Of a DNA stretch of 64,000 nucleotides, positions 38,170-47,168 are shown in pieces (position 1 is the stretch's first letter; each line of letters begins with the position of its first letter). The DNA comes from Mycobacterium sp. (GTDB taxonomy: Bacteria; Actinomycetota; Actinomycetes; Mycobacteriales; Mycobacteriaceae): contig RXJD01000008.1 in the NCBI GenBank assembly GCA_003987775.1, forward strand, positions 90,830 to 154,829, written 5' to 3'. The notes under the pieces were generated by a model, which worked only from the letters and a program-made list of their open reading frames with translations, was not told where the DNA came from and made no database searches. The translations under genes and the position numbers were made by a program.

Positions 38170-39936
38170 TCATGCGGGGTAATCCCAGATCGCCGTGCCG
38201 AGACCGGCGGGACTGTAGGAGAAATAGATCGGTCCCTGCAAGAAGGGGTAGTACCCGGTGTTGGCCCCGTCGGATGCCGCTGAGACGTACGGCTGATTGC
38301 CCAGCGCTTTCATGGTGTCCGTCACCGTCTGGGTGTACAGCAACGTCTGGGTGCCGGAGGCGTACACCGAAATCGTTGTTCCTACCGGCAGGTTGTCGCC
38401 CACGGTCAGTTGGGACAGGCTCGAGGGAAGCGTGTAGTGCGGGTAGTTGCCGCCCAACCCACCGGAGTCGATCACCGCATACCCCTCACCCTGATAGATG
38501 ATCGGCGTGATCGCGGAAGTGACTCCGTTGTAGGTGATCTGCACCCCCAGCGCGGTGGAGTACCAGCCGCCGGAGACCGGGGTGACAGGCGGCAGCGGGT
38601 TCGGACCGAACTGGAGTTGGCCCGCGGGTTCGTTCATCAGGAAGCCCTGGTTCAGCACACCCGGCAGGTCGAGCAGCGGGCTGCCGAGACGCTGATCGAC
38701 CGCCCCACCGACGCCGACGCCCATGTTGGCGCTGATCGCGTATTGCGGCTTGGACCAATCGGATTGGGCTACCGGGACCCATTGGCCGTTCGTATACTCC
38801 TCCACCGCGGTGATGACCCCCAGGGTGGTCGGCTGGGTGAGCATTCCGTTTCCGAAGTCCACCGGCGTCTTGTACACGGTGTAGTGGTTGATCTGTGTTC
38901 CGCCGTAGTTGACCGAACCGCTGCCGATCGACGGACCGAAGTTTTGGATGGTCTGGGCACTGAGTTCGGTGATCGGGATGATGAGACCGCCGGAACCGGT
39001 ATCCACCTCGGTGACGATGGGCGGTCCCCCACCCACGGAGAGGTTGATGGTCGAGTAATTGTTGGTGGGGGTGTACGTCAGCGCGACGGTGGGCTGACCG
39101 CCGGCGGCTCCCTGGGCGCCGGCCGTTCCGAGCAGACCCGCCTTCCCGCCGAGACCACCGGCGCCGAGGACGCCGCCCGTCCCGCCGCTGCCTCCGGTGC
39201 CGACCAGCACGCCGCCACTGCCGCCGGCGCCGCCGGCCGCAAGTTCCCCACCGGTCCCGCCGCCGCCACCACTGCCCCACAGAATTGCGTTGCCGCCGGC
39301 ACCGCCGATGCCGACCGGCCCGCCTGCACCGCCCCATCCGCCGTTGCCGTAGAGCAGACCGCCGGTGCCCCCGGCCCCGCCGACCGCGCCCCAGCCGCCC
39401 GCGCCTCCGCTGCCGCCGGTGCCGATCAGCCCGGCCGGACCGCCGGCTCCACCGGCGGCACCGGCAGCGGTGCTGGTGCCGCCGTTACCCCCGCTGCCGA
39501 TCAGGATGCCGCCGGCTCCGCCGGGCGTCCCGATCCCCTGCGCGTTGGTCGTGCCATCGGCGCCGGGGCCGATCAGCGGCCGGCCCAGCAAGGCGTTGGT
39601 GGGCGCGTTGATGATGTCCAGCAGGTCCTGCCCGAGGGTCTGCAGTGTCGCCGCGCTGCCGGCCTCCGCCGCGGCATAGCCTTTGCTCGCTGCGGTCAGC
39701 GTTTGCACGAACTGAGAGTGCCAGGCCGCCGCCTGCGCGTTGAGTGCCTGGTACTGCTGGCCGTGCGATGAGAACAGCGCCGCGATCGCGGCCGACACTT
39801 CGTCGACCGCAGCGGCGGCCACGCGCGTAGTCGATGCTGCCGCAACGGCATTCGCGTCACCCAGTCCGGCGCCGACTCCGGCCAATTGCGACGCAGAGGC
39901 TTCCACCACGTCCGGCAGGACACTGAGCAACGACAT
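38170..39936 (-). CDS. PE_PGRS protein with C-terminal aspartic protease domain (PecA-like)
   Basis: 588 residues. PE domain 1-95 with the ESX secretion motif YAAAE (87-91); the [11 protein letters not shown] linker at 118-128; Gly/Ala-rich PGRS-type repeats about 138-280; then a pepsin/retropepsin-like domain with two active-site aspartates, Asp312 (VDTGSGG) and Asp490 (VIDSGG). It belongs with PE_PGRS35 and PE_PGRS16 and the M. marinum PecA group, cell-surface proteases that process themselves and ESX-5 substrates. GGGAGG stands 6 bases before ATG 39936. An esterase gene follows 12 bp downstream. Confidence 0.93.
   Translation of the reverse strand: MSLLSVLPDVVEASASQLAGVGAGLGDANAVAAASTTRVAAAAVDEVSAAIAALFSSHGQQYQALNAQAAAWHSQFVQTLTAASKGYAAAEAGSAATLQTLGQDLLDIINAPTNALLGRPLIGPGADGTTNAQGIGTPGGAGGILIGSGGNGGTSTAAGAAGGAGGPAGLIGTGGSGGAGGWGAVGGAGGTGGLLYGNGGWGGAGGPVGIGGAGGNAILWGSGGGGGTGGELAAGGAGGSGGVLVGTGGSGGTGGVLGAGGLGGKAGLLGTAGAQGAAGGQPTVALTYTPTNNYSTINLSVGGGPPIVTEVDTGSGGLIIPITELSAQTIQNFGPSIGSGSVNYGGTQINHYTVYKTPVDFGNGMLTQPTTLGVITAVEEYTNGQWVPVAQSDWSKPQYAISANMGVGVGGAVDQRLGSPLLDLPGVLNQGFLMNEPAGQLQFGPNPLPPVTPVSGGWYSTALGVQITYNGVTSAITPIIYQGEGYAVIDSGGLGGNYPHYTLPSSLSQLTVGDNLPVGTTISVYASGTQTLLYTQTVTDTMKALGNQPYVSAASDGANTGYYPFLQGPIYFSYSPAGLGTAIWDYPA
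39097..39525 (-). repeat. PGRS-type repeat region within the PE_PGRS-protease gene
   Basis: About 140 codons of imperfect GGxGG-type units (GGAGG, GTGGSGG and similar), encoded by CCGCC-rich stretches on the plus strand. Coding repeat, not CRISPR. Such tracts are prone to slippage and assembly error. Confidence 0.85.
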
Positions 39937-39980
39937 CCGAAACCTCCCAGGCCCCCGAAAACCTGATGAGCACTCAACCT

Positions 39981-39986
39981 ACCGTA
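39981..39986 (-). promoter_or_regulatory. Candidate -10 box for the PE_PGRS-protease gene
   Basis: TACGGT on the minus strand, about 45 bases before the ATG, gives a short leader that includes the GGGAGG ribosome site. The -35 region is poor. Confidence 0.35.
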
Positions 39987-40045
39987 GACAGCGGATGGCA
40001 ACCCGCTAACCAGGACTTTTGGGTGAATTCCAGAAATCGGCCCGG

Positions 40046-40924
40046 TCAGGACCGCCCTCGTGCGAGCCCGAGTATCTGCGCGGCCTCCTCCGGGGTGGCC
40101 ACGGCACGTCCGGCTCGTTCGCAGAGCTCCACGGCCTCGTTCACCAGTTCCACGTTGGTCGGGGTGCGGTCACCCCGGTAGAACTCCAGTCCCAGGTGCA
40201 GGTGCCCGCCGCGCTCGAGCGCGAGCCTGGCCAGCGGGCTGGCGCACAGGTCACCGCCGACGACGGAGACTGCCCACGGAATGTCACACCCCGCAAGCAG
40301 TTCCAGATACGCCTCCAGTGCACGCTCGGTCGGGGGCAGCCCGAACGGCGCTCCCAGGTAGCCCAGTTCGGTGGAGAAGTAGAGCTTGATCATCGCCCCC
40401 TGCGGCAACCGCCCTGCTCGCCACCAGGCAAGGGTGGTCCGCAGGAAGCCGGGTTCGTAGATGGCCAGACTGGGACCCAGTCCGGCTTGGTGGCAGATCT
40501 CGAACGCCCGGCTGATGGTGTCAAAGGAGTTGCTGTAGACCAGATTTCCGGTGGGTACGCCATCGGCGTCGGTGCCGCCGAGGTTGACCGACCCGGGATC
40601 GGCCAGCCCGACACGCAGCCCGGCCGCGGCGAGCGGAAGAAGGTGTTCATAGGAGATGGAAAAGCCCTCGCCGAAGTGGATCGTCGGGTAGAGCAGCGCG
40701 TCGGGCCGGGCCGCGAGGACGGGCCGCCACGCTTGCAGATAGCGCTCGGCGGCCTCCTCCACACTCACGCCGTAGCGGTCGATGTGGTTGTGGATGATCG
40801 CCGCCCCAGCCTCGATGCAGGCCAGCGCGTCGGCGGTGATCTCCGAAGGATCAACGGGCACATGGGGATTGGCCGACTTCGGAGTTGCGCCGTTGATGGC
40901 GCACTCGATGATGACGGGACCCAC
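40046..40924 (-). CDS. Beta-keto acid cleavage enzyme (BKACE, DUF849)
   Basis: 292 residues. TIM-barrel Zn enzyme that splits a beta-keto acid with acetyl-CoA to give acetoacetate and a new acyl-CoA. The Zn ligands are His45 and His47 (IIHNHID), with VGLADP and SVVGGD in later strands. The keto acid cannot be named from sequence. GTG 40924 is 4 bp after the preceding gene; it is last in the AraC-BVMO-GMC operon, where it could process a product of ketone oxidation. Confidence 0.88.
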   Translation of the reverse strand: MGPVIIECAINGATPKSANPHVPVDPSEITADALACIEAGAAIIHNHIDRYGVSVEEAAERYLQAWRPVLAARPDALLYPTIHFGEGFSISYEHLLPLAAAGLRVGLADPGSVNLGGTDADGVPTGNLVYSNSFDTISRAFEICHQAGLGPSLAIYEPGFLRTTLAWWRAGRLPQGAMIKLYFSTELGYLGAPFGLPPTERALEAYLELLAGCDIPWAVSVVGGDLCASPLARLALERGGHLHLGLEFYRGDRTPTNVELVNEAVELCERAGRAVATPEEAAQILGLARGRS

Positions 40925-40928
40925 GTAC

Positions 40929-41465
40929 TCAGAGCCAGCCGGTGCGGGCCGCGGCCACCGGCTCGGGAGGTGACGGGGCCAACTGGCCCTCGCGCACCCC
41001 GTCGAGCATCCGCTTGACGGTGGCGACGATCTCGGGCGCCGTTGCGGCGAGTCCGGTCAGGTCGGCTTCGGTGACGTCGGAGGCGTCGACGCCGGCCCGC
41101 TCCAGCACCGCGGCCGGATCGGCCAGTTGACCGGCCAGCCACGACACCGGATCGGCGGAAAGCTCAGGGACGAAGTGCCGCCGCCCGGGCTCCCATCCGT
41201 CGAACCGGGGGTGGTGATGGGCGCGGTCCAGGGTGCCCGGCGGGCTCTCGGTGGATCCGAACAGATCCACCCGCCATACCGGCCGGGTGAACGTGATCGG
41301 GATGCCGGCGTAGATCGAGCCCTGCGGATCGGCCCGGTCGACCAGGCGGAGTTCGAGCCGCACTCCCCGTTCCGGGGTTTCCTGACCTGTCATCGGGGAC
41401 GGGTCGACGAAGTACATGTCGCCGACGACCACACCCAGGGTTTCGAATCCGAACGCTGCGAGCAT
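40929..41465 (-). CDS. Conserved protein of unknown function in the BVMO operon
   Basis: 178 residues (MLAAFGFETLGVVVGDMYFVDPSP at the N-terminus). Short beta-rich N-terminal half, then AHHHPRFDGWEPGRRHF with a His/Arg cluster, and a helical C-terminal part. I do not recognise the family. The ATG directly follows the GMC oxidoreductase stop, and BKACE starts 4 bp after it, so it is translated with both and probably acts in the same pathway. Confidence 0.78.
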   Translation of the reverse strand: MLAAFGFETLGVVVGDMYFVDPSPMTGQETPERGVRLELRLVDRADPQGSIYAGIPITFTRPVWRVDLFGSTESPPGTLDRAHHHPRFDGWEPGRRHFVPELSADPVSWLAGQLADPAAVLERAGVDASDVTEADLTGLAATAPEIVATVKRMLDGVREGQLAPSPPEPVAAARTGWL

Positions 41466-43187
41466 CTATCGAGCGTAGTCCCGGTGGCCCCGCAGTGCCC
41501 CCGGCGCACTCGCCGGAACCGCCGGGCTGACCGGCGGCACCGGATCGACGCGGACGTAGGACGAGCCCAGGGGCGGGCGCGGATCCCGCTCGCCCTTATT
41601 CGGCCACAGCGACGCGGCGCGCTCGGCCAGCGCGGTGATGGTGAGCGACGGATTCACGCCCAGGTTCGCGGTGATGGTCGAGCCGTCGATGACGTGCAAA
41701 CCGGGGTGCCCGTGCATGCGGTGGTAGGGGTCCACGACACCGTCTGCCGCGGTCTCGCCGATGACACAGCCGCCGATGAAGTGACCCGTCATCGGAATGT
41801 CCGCCAGATCCGCCCAGGCCCCGCCGGCGATACCGTCGGTGTGCTCGGCCGCCCGGCGGGCGACCTCGTGGCCGACGGGTATCCAGGTCGGGTTCGGCTC
41901 ACCCACGCCTTGCCGGGTCACCATGCGCCGACCGAACAGCCCACGCCGGGTGAAGGTGGTGAGCGAGTTGTCGTGGGTCTGCATCACCAGCAGCGGGATG
42001 GTCTGTTGCGACCAGCGCCGCGGGTTGAGCAGCCGGCGCAGGTCCTGGCGTTGGCGCACAAGCTCTTTCACCCCCGTCCGCCAGCGGCCACGCCGTCTTC
42101 CGACACCGTCCTGTCCATCGACGAGGACCGTGCCCATCAGCCCCATCAGGTTGGAGTCGTGACCGTAGCGACAGGGTTCGACGTGGGTGTGCTCGTCCGG
42201 GTGGATCGACGACGTGATGGCGACTCCCTCGGAGTAGTCGACATCGTCACGGCGCGCCCGCACCGCCAGAATCGCCTCGGAGTTGGTGCGCGACAACTCC
42301 CCCAGCCGCGGCGAGATGCGCGGGAGGCTGCCGCCGTCGCGCAGCCGGTGCAGCAGGCGCTGGGTGCCGAGCGCGGCCGCCGAGAACACCACCTGCTCGG
42401 CGGTGAACGTCCGGCGCCGGCGGCGGATCTTGCTCCCGGTGCGACGGGTGACCACGTCGTAGCCGCCGTCGCCGCGTGGCCGGACATCGACCACGGTGGT
42501 CAGCGGATGGATTGTCGCGCCGAGTTTTTCGGCCAGGTACAGGTAGTTCTTGACCAGCGTGTTCTTGGCATTGTGCCGGCAGCCGGTCATGCACTCGCCG
42601 CAGTGCAGGCAGGCGTTGCGGTTCGGGCCGGCACCACCGAAATAGGGGTCACCCACCGGCGCACCCGGGGCGGCCAGGCCGTCCGCTCCGCTGAAACACA
42701 CCCCGACGGGGGTGGCGTGAAAGGAGTCGGCGACACCCAGGTCGGTGGCGATCTGCAACATCACCTTGTCCGAAGGTGTTGTGCGCGGATAGGTTTCGAC
42801 GCCGAGCATCCGGGTGGCCTGGTCGTACCAGGGGGTGAGCTCGTCTTTCCAGTCGGTGATGCCGCTCCAGCGCGGGTCGGCGAAGAACGAGTCCCCGGGC
42901 TGGTACAGCGTGTTGGCATAGACCAGCGAGCCACCGCCCACCCCGGCGCCACTGAGCACCACAGCGTCCGACAACACGTCGATCCGCTGGATGCCGTAGC
43001 AGCCGACCGACGGCTTGAACAGGTAATCCCGTACGTGCCAGCTGTTCTTGGCGAAGTCCTCGTCGCGGAACCGCCGGCCCGCTTCGAGAACGCCTACCCG
43101 GTAACCCTTTTCGCTCAGGCGCAGTGCGGTCACGCTGCCGCCGAAGCCGGACCCGATGACGAGCACGTCGTAGTCGAAGCGAGTCAT
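41466..43187 (-). CDS. GMC-family oxidoreductase (cholesterol oxidase ChoD-like)
   Basis: 573 residues. FAD motif VIGSGFGGSVTALRLSEKG at the N-terminus, VVLSGAGVGGGSLVYAN, an inserted Cys cluster (ACLHCGECMTGCRHNAKNT) seen in ChoD-type mycobacterial proteins, and the GMC C-terminal HVIDGSTITANLGVNPSLTITALAERAA. It resembles Rv3409c-type proteins; activity on sterols is possible but not implied. The ATG overlaps the monooxygenase stop (ATGA). The C-terminal 45 residues are Pro-rich and probably disordered. Confidence 0.88.
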   Translation of the reverse strand: MTRFDYDVLVIGSGFGGSVTALRLSEKGYRVGVLEAGRRFRDEDFAKNSWHVRDYLFKPSVGCYGIQRIDVLSDAVVLSGAGVGGGSLVYANTLYQPGDSFFADPRWSGITDWKDELTPWYDQATRMLGVETYPRTTPSDKVMLQIATDLGVADSFHATPVGVCFSGADGLAAPGAPVGDPYFGGAGPNRNACLHCGECMTGCRHNAKNTLVKNYLYLAEKLGATIHPLTTVVDVRPRGDGGYDVVTRRTGSKIRRRRRTFTAEQVVFSAAALGTQRLLHRLRDGGSLPRISPRLGELSRTNSEAILAVRARRDDVDYSEGVAITSSIHPDEHTHVEPCRYGHDSNLMGLMGTVLVDGQDGVGRRRGRWRTGVKELVRQRQDLRRLLNPRRWSQQTIPLLVMQTHDNSLTTFTRRGLFGRRMVTRQGVGEPNPTWIPVGHEVARRAAEHTDGIAGGAWADLADIPMTGHFIGGCVIGETAADGVVDPYHRMHGHPGLHVIDGSTITANLGVNPSLTITALAERAASLWPNKGERDPRPPLGSSYVRVDPVPPVSPAVPASAPGALRGHRDYAR

Positions 43188-44665
43188 GCGTTGACCTCCG
43201 CCCGTACCGGTAGCACTTCGTGATAGTCGTCGAGAGCCGCGAACCGGGTGCGGCGCTGATATTCGTGGACCAGTCCCGGCCAGTTGGTGGTAACCCGGCC
43301 CGACGAGGTGCGGTACCAGGAGTCGCAGGTGGTCCACACCCCGCGCTCCAGGCGGGACTGCACCCCCGAGTCATAGGACTGCTCGACATCGCGCCGGACC
43401 TCGAATGCCCGCGCCACCCCGCCGCGGGCCAGCTCCTGCACGATCTGCCGGATGTAGCGGGCCTGCTGTTCCATCATCAGGATGATCGAGCTGCTGCCGA
43501 GATTGGTGTTGGGGCCGTAGATCAGGAACATGTTCGGAAAGCCCGGAACGGCCATGCCGAGGTGGGCGCGGGCGCCCTCGGCCCACTCGGTGTGCAGGTC
43601 GCGGCCCTCGCGGCCGGTGATGGTCATCGGGGCGAGGAATTCGGTGGCCTTGAATCCGGTGCCGTAGATGATCACGTCGACCTCGTGCAGCCGGCCGTCC
43701 GCGGTGCGCACGCCCGTCGGCGTCACTTCGCTGATGGTGCCGGTCTCGACGTCGACGTTGTCGCACGCCAGGGCCTGGTACCACTCACTGCTGAACAGCA
43801 CGCGCTTGCAGCCGATCGGATAGTCGGGCGTGAGCTTGGCCCGCAGCACCGGATCCTTGATGTGGCGCTTGAGGTTTGACATCGCGAGGGTCTTCAGCAC
43901 CCGCGCCAGCGGGGCCGCCTTGGTCAGCGCGAAGCCCAGTAGTTCGGTGGTCTCCCAGATGGTTCCGCGCATGGCGGCGGCGAATCCGGGGACCTTCGCG
44001 AACGCGGCGTGGTGCTTGTCGGTGTAGGCGCGATCCAGCTTGGGCACCACGTAGGGCGCGGAGCGCTGAAAGACCGTCACCTGCGCCGCATCCTGGCGGA
44101 TGCGCGGGACGAACTGGATCGCCGATGCGCCGGTGCCCAGGACGGCCACCCGCTTGCCGGTCAGGTCGACGTCGTGGCGCCATTGCGCGGAGTGGAACGA
44201 GGGACCGGCGAACGTGTCGAGCCCCGGGATGTTCGGCAGCGCCGGCCGCGACAGCTGCCCGACCGCGGGCACCAGCACGTCGGCTTCGAGGGTGTCGCCG
44301 GACGAGGTCGTCACCCGCCAGGTGGCGGTGCCGTCGTCGTATTCGGCGGAGGTGACCTCGACGCCGGTGCGCACCAGTCCGCGCAGACCGAACCGGTCGG
44401 CGGTGTCGTGGATGTAGTCCAGGATGTCGGGCTGCTCGGCGTACCGCCTGCCCCAGTCGGTCTTGCGGGAGAAGGAGTAGGAGTACAGGTTCGACGGGAC
44501 GTCGCAGGCGGCGCCGGGGTAGGTGTTCTCCCGCCACACGCCGCCGATGTCGTCGGCCTTCTCCAGCACCGTGACGTCGGCGAGACCGTCCTTGGACAGC
44601 TCGTAGGCGGCGGCCAGGCCTCCGAAGCCGGCCCCGATCACTAAAACGCGGGGTGTCGATGTCAT
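43184..44665 (-). CDS. Flavin monooxygenase, Baeyer-Villiger type
   Basis: 493 residues. FAD motif GAGFGG (11-16), second dinucleotide motif VLGTGASA for NADPH, and between them FAGPSFHSAQWRHDVDLTG, the BVMO fingerprint (FxGxxxHxxxW). It inserts oxygen next to a ketone to give an ester. ATG 44665 begins the conserved N-terminus; the frame to 44824 runs into the regulator. Length and context (AraC regulator beside it) resemble the VirS-MymA locus of M. tuberculosis. Coupled to the GMC oxidoreductase. Confidence 0.88.
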   Translation of the reverse strand: MTSTPRVLVIGAGFGGLAAAYELSKDGLADVTVLEKADDIGGVWRENTYPGAACDVPSNLYSYSFSRKTDWGRRYAEQPDILDYIHDTADRFGLRGLVRTGVEVTSAEYDDGTATWRVTTSSGDTLEADVLVPAVGQLSRPALPNIPGLDTFAGPSFHSAQWRHDVDLTGKRVAVLGTGASAIQFVPRIRQDAAQVTVFQRSAPYVVPKLDRAYTDKHHAAFAKVPGFAAAMRGTIWETTELLGFALTKAAPLARVLKTLAMSNLKRHIKDPVLRAKLTPDYPIGCKRVLFSSEWYQALACDNVDVETGTISEVTPTGVRTADGRLHEVDVIIYGTGFKATEFLAPMTITGREGRDLHTEWAEGARAHLGMAVPGFPNMFLIYGPNTNLGSSSIILMMEQQARYIRQIVQELARGGVARAFEVRRDVEQSYDSGVQSRLERGVWTTCDSWYRTSSGRVTTNWPGLVHEYQRRTRFAALDDYHEVLPVRAEVNA

Positions 44666-44699
44666 ACGTTCGACGTTAGAGGCGATCGGGGCCGCGGCA

Positions 44700-45782
44700 T
44701 CAGCCGATTGCGGTCGGCAAATCCATGATTCCGGCCAAACGTGGCGCGACCGACCGCTGATAGCGGGCCGGCGTGGTCCCCGTCCAGCGCTTGAACGCGG
44801 CGATGAAACTGGTCGCTTCGGCATAGCCCAGCCGCAACGCCACGTCCTCCACCGACAGCGCGCCGGTGGCCAGCAGCTCCTCGGCCAGCCCCCGGTGGAC
44901 CTCTTCGACCAGTTCCCGGAAGGTGGTGTTCTCCTCGGCCAGCCGCCGGCGCAGTGTCCGCTCGCTCATCGCCAGCTGCCGGGCGACGGCCGCGATCGTG
45001 TGGGGTTCGCCGTCGATCGACGCCAGCCGGTCGCGAACCCGCCGGGCCACGCCGGTGCGCTGCCGGCGGCGCTCCAGCAACGCCTGGCACTGCTGCTCGC
45101 ACATCACTTTGCTGATCTCGCTGGCCTGCGGTAGCCGGTTGTCCAGCAGCCCCACCGGCCAGCGCGCCACGGTGGCGGGCGAGTCATAGCCCGGAGTCAC
45201 GCCGAACGCCTCGCGGGCCGCGGCGTCTCCGGAGGCGGGCGCGGGACCGGCGAAGTCGATCGAGGTGAAGGGAATGGGGCTGCCCAGCAACTCCGACATC
45301 ACCCGGGCGATCGCTGCCAGGTCACGCCGCATCAGGAATTCGGCAACCGGACCGGTCAGGTCGGGCAGGTCGAGTCGCAGCGCGACTTCCGGCCCCTCCA
45401 CGGTGACCGTCGGCAGGCAGAATCCGTAACTGAGGTCGTAGTAGCGGGCCGCGAACCGGACGGCATCGCCCAGCGTCGAGCTGGTCAGGCAGGCGAAACC
45501 GAAGATGCCGAACGAGCCCACGTAGTAACTACGGCCCACCCGCACGCCCAGATCGGCCGGCTCGCCGAGCAGCTTCACCAGGTTCGTCGCGACGGCGAGT
45601 TCCTGGCGCCCCAGGATCATCCGCTCGTGGTCGTGCAGGTCGGCCTCCGACAGTCCGGAGTCGGCGAGCACCTCGGCCACCGAAAGCCCGTTCTGGCAAC
45701 CGAATTCGGCCATCAAGGCGACGCTGGCCGTGGTTCGCGGAAAATCCCAGTGCGACACCTGGGACCCCACGAACACCTGCAC
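44700..45782 (-). CDS. AraC-family regulator (VirS-like)
   Basis: 360 residues: an N-terminal arabinose-binding-like effector domain (20-200) and C-terminal double HTH (IAAVARQLAMSERTLRRRLAEENTTF, then VEDVALRLGYAEATSFIAAFKRWTG). It lies 34 bp upstream of the monooxygenase on the same strand and is probably first in the operon. GTG 45782 is 6 bases after CATACT (45794-45789), so transcription likely starts at the start codon. By analogy to VirS and MymA it may activate the operon in response to its substrate. Confidence 0.88.
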   Translation of the reverse strand: MQVFVGSQVSHWDFPRTTASVALMAEFGCQNGLSVAEVLADSGLSEADLHDHERMILGRQELAVATNLVKLLGEPADLGVRVGRSYYVGSFGIFGFACLTSSTLGDAVRFAARYYDLSYGFCLPTVTVEGPEVALRLDLPDLTGPVAEFLMRRDLAAIARVMSELLGSPIPFTSIDFAGPAPASGDAAAREAFGVTPGYDSPATVARWPVGLLDNRLPQASEISKVMCEQQCQALLERRRQRTGVARRVRDRLASIDGEPHTIAAVARQLAMSERTLRRRLAEENTTFRELVEEVHRGLAEELLATGALSVEDVALRLGYAEATSFIAAFKRWTGTTPARYQRSVAPRLAGIMDLPTAIG

Positions 45783-45788
45783 TAGACC

Positions 45789-45794
45789 AGTATG
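45789..45794 (-). promoter_or_regulatory. -10 box of a leaderless promoter for the AraC-BVMO operon
   Basis: CATACT on the minus strand ends 6 bases before the GTG at 45782, within the 37 bp separating this operon from the end of desA3. Confidence 0.5.
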
Positions 45795-45819
45795 GCCGCC
45801 CTGGCGAACCTGGCCGGCG

Positions 45820-47112
45820 CTATGCCGCCAAGTCGTCGTCGGAACCGGATGCGGGGCCCGCGGCCACCGACCGCCGGTTACGCCGCCAGCCACGCACGGT
45901 GGCGATCGCCGTCTTGAGCCCGCGGCGGCGTCCGGTCGTCGGGTCGGTGCCGGCGAAATCCGGCCCCAGGTCGGCGAACATACGCTCGCTGCGCGTCTCG
46001 GGCGCATTGTCGGCGCCGTCGCGCAGGTACTTGTCCGGCAGCGACAGCTTGGCCAGCGTGCGCCACGTCTTGCCGTATTGCACCAGGAATGAGCCTGTGG
46101 TGTAAGGCAAGTCGTACTTGTCGCAGACTTCGCGCACCCGCACCGAGATCTCGTGCAACCGGTTACTGGGCAGATCCGGGTAGAGGTGGTGCTCGATCTG
46201 ATGGCACAGGTTGCCGCTCATGAACCGGAGCAACCAACCGCCCTCGAAGTTCGCGCTGCCCAGCATCTGCCGCAAGTACCACTGGCCCTGCGTCTCACCG
46301 ACCATGTCGGTCTTGGTGAATTTCTCTGCGCCGTCCGGGAAGTGGCCGCAGAAGATCACGGCGTTGGCCCAGACGTTGCGGATCACATTGGCCAGCACGT
46401 TGGCCTTCAGTGTCGAGGAGTAGGTCGCGCCCGGGGACACCGAGGTGAGCGCCGGAAATGCGACATAGTCCTTGAACACCTGGCGGCCGGCCTTGAGGAG
46501 AAACTCGTCGATCCGCTCACGAGCCTCGGCGTGATCCATCCGCTTCTTGACGATCTTGCCGATCTCGACGTGCTGCATGCCCACGCCCCATTCGAACAGC
46601 AGCAACAGCAGGCTGTTCCACACCAGATTGAAGATGTTGAAGCGTTTCCAGGGCTGGTCGCGGGTGACGCGCAGCAAGCCGTAACCCACGTCATCGTCGA
46701 TGCCCAGGATGTTGGTGTACTTGTGGTGCACGAAATTGTGGGTGTAGCGCCAGTGCTTGGACGACCCGCTCATGTCCCACTCCCAGGTGGAGGAGTGGAT
46801 CTCGGGGTCGTTCATCCAGTCCCACTGGCCGTGCATGACGTTGTGGCCGATCTCCATGTTCTCGATGATCTTGGCCACGCCCAGGGTCGCCGCGCCGGCC
46901 CACCAGGCCGAGCGCCGGGAGCTGGCGGCCAGGATCACCCGGCCGGACAACTCCAGCGCGCGCTGGGCGGCGATGGTGCGGTGGATGTAGCGTGCGTCCC
47001 GCTCACCGCGCGAGTCTTCGATGTCGCGGCGTATCGCGTCCAATTCGGCGGCCAGATTTTCGATGTCGGCGTCCGTGAGGTGCGCGAATACGTCGACGTC
47101 CGTGATCGCCAT
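45820..47112 (-). CDS. desA3: Stearoyl-CoA delta-9 desaturase DesA3
   Basis: 430 residues. Membrane di-iron desaturase making oleoyl-CoA. Histidine boxes: HNVMH (90-94), HNFVHH (125-130) and HQIEHH near 300, with hydrophobic helices between. It takes electrons from the Rv3230c-type reductase encoded 56 bp upstream on the same strand. ATG 47112 has a GAGGAGA ribosome site (reading CACGAGGAGACC on the minus strand). A double palindrome lies in the gap before it. The Arg-rich C-terminal tail may bear a degradation signal, as reported for the M. tuberculosis enzyme. Confidence 0.94.
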   Translation of the reverse strand: MAITDVDVFAHLTDADIENLAAELDAIRRDIEDSRGERDARYIHRTIAAQRALELSGRVILAASSRRSAWWAGAATLGVAKIIENMEIGHNVMHGQWDWMNDPEIHSSTWEWDMSGSSKHWRYTHNFVHHKYTNILGIDDDVGYGLLRVTRDQPWKRFNIFNLVWNSLLLLLFEWGVGMQHVEIGKIVKKRMDHAEARERIDEFLLKAGRQVFKDYVAFPALTSVSPGATYSSTLKANVLANVIRNVWANAVIFCGHFPDGAEKFTKTDMVGETQGQWYLRQMLGSANFEGGWLLRFMSGNLCHQIEHHLYPDLPSNRLHEISVRVREVCDKYDLPYTTGSFLVQYGKTWRTLAKLSLPDKYLRDGADNAPETRSERMFADLGPDFAGTDPTTGRRRGLKTAIATVRGWRRNRRSVAAGPASGSDDDLAA

Positions 47113-47134
47113 GGTCTCCTCGTGGATCGGGGTC

Positions 47135-47167
47135 AACCTACGTACCCGTAGGTTACCTGTGGGTAAC
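47135..47167. promoter_or_regulatory. Overlapping palindromes upstream of desA3
   Basis: AACCTACG-TACC-CGTAGGTT (47135-47154) is a perfect 8-bp dyad, overlapped by GTTACC-TGTG-GGTAAC (47152-47167). They lie in the 56-bp gap between the reductase stop and desA3 start and share the TACG...CGTA core with the dyad at 48311-48339. Probably sites for a dimeric fatty-acid-responsive repressor. Confidence 0.6.
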
Positions 47168-47168
47168 T

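Noticed and set aside
39097-39525. Regular CCGCC-rich repeats that could suggest CRISPR or tandem-repeat DNA
   Set aside because: Units are short, imperfect and in frame as GGxGG codons of a PGRS region; there are no spacers of constant length and no cas genes.
38410-39771. 453-codon plus-strand frame opposite the PE_PGRS-protease
   Set aside because: Its Ala/Pro/Arg repeats are the complement of the PGRS codons; both protease aspartates are on the minus strand.
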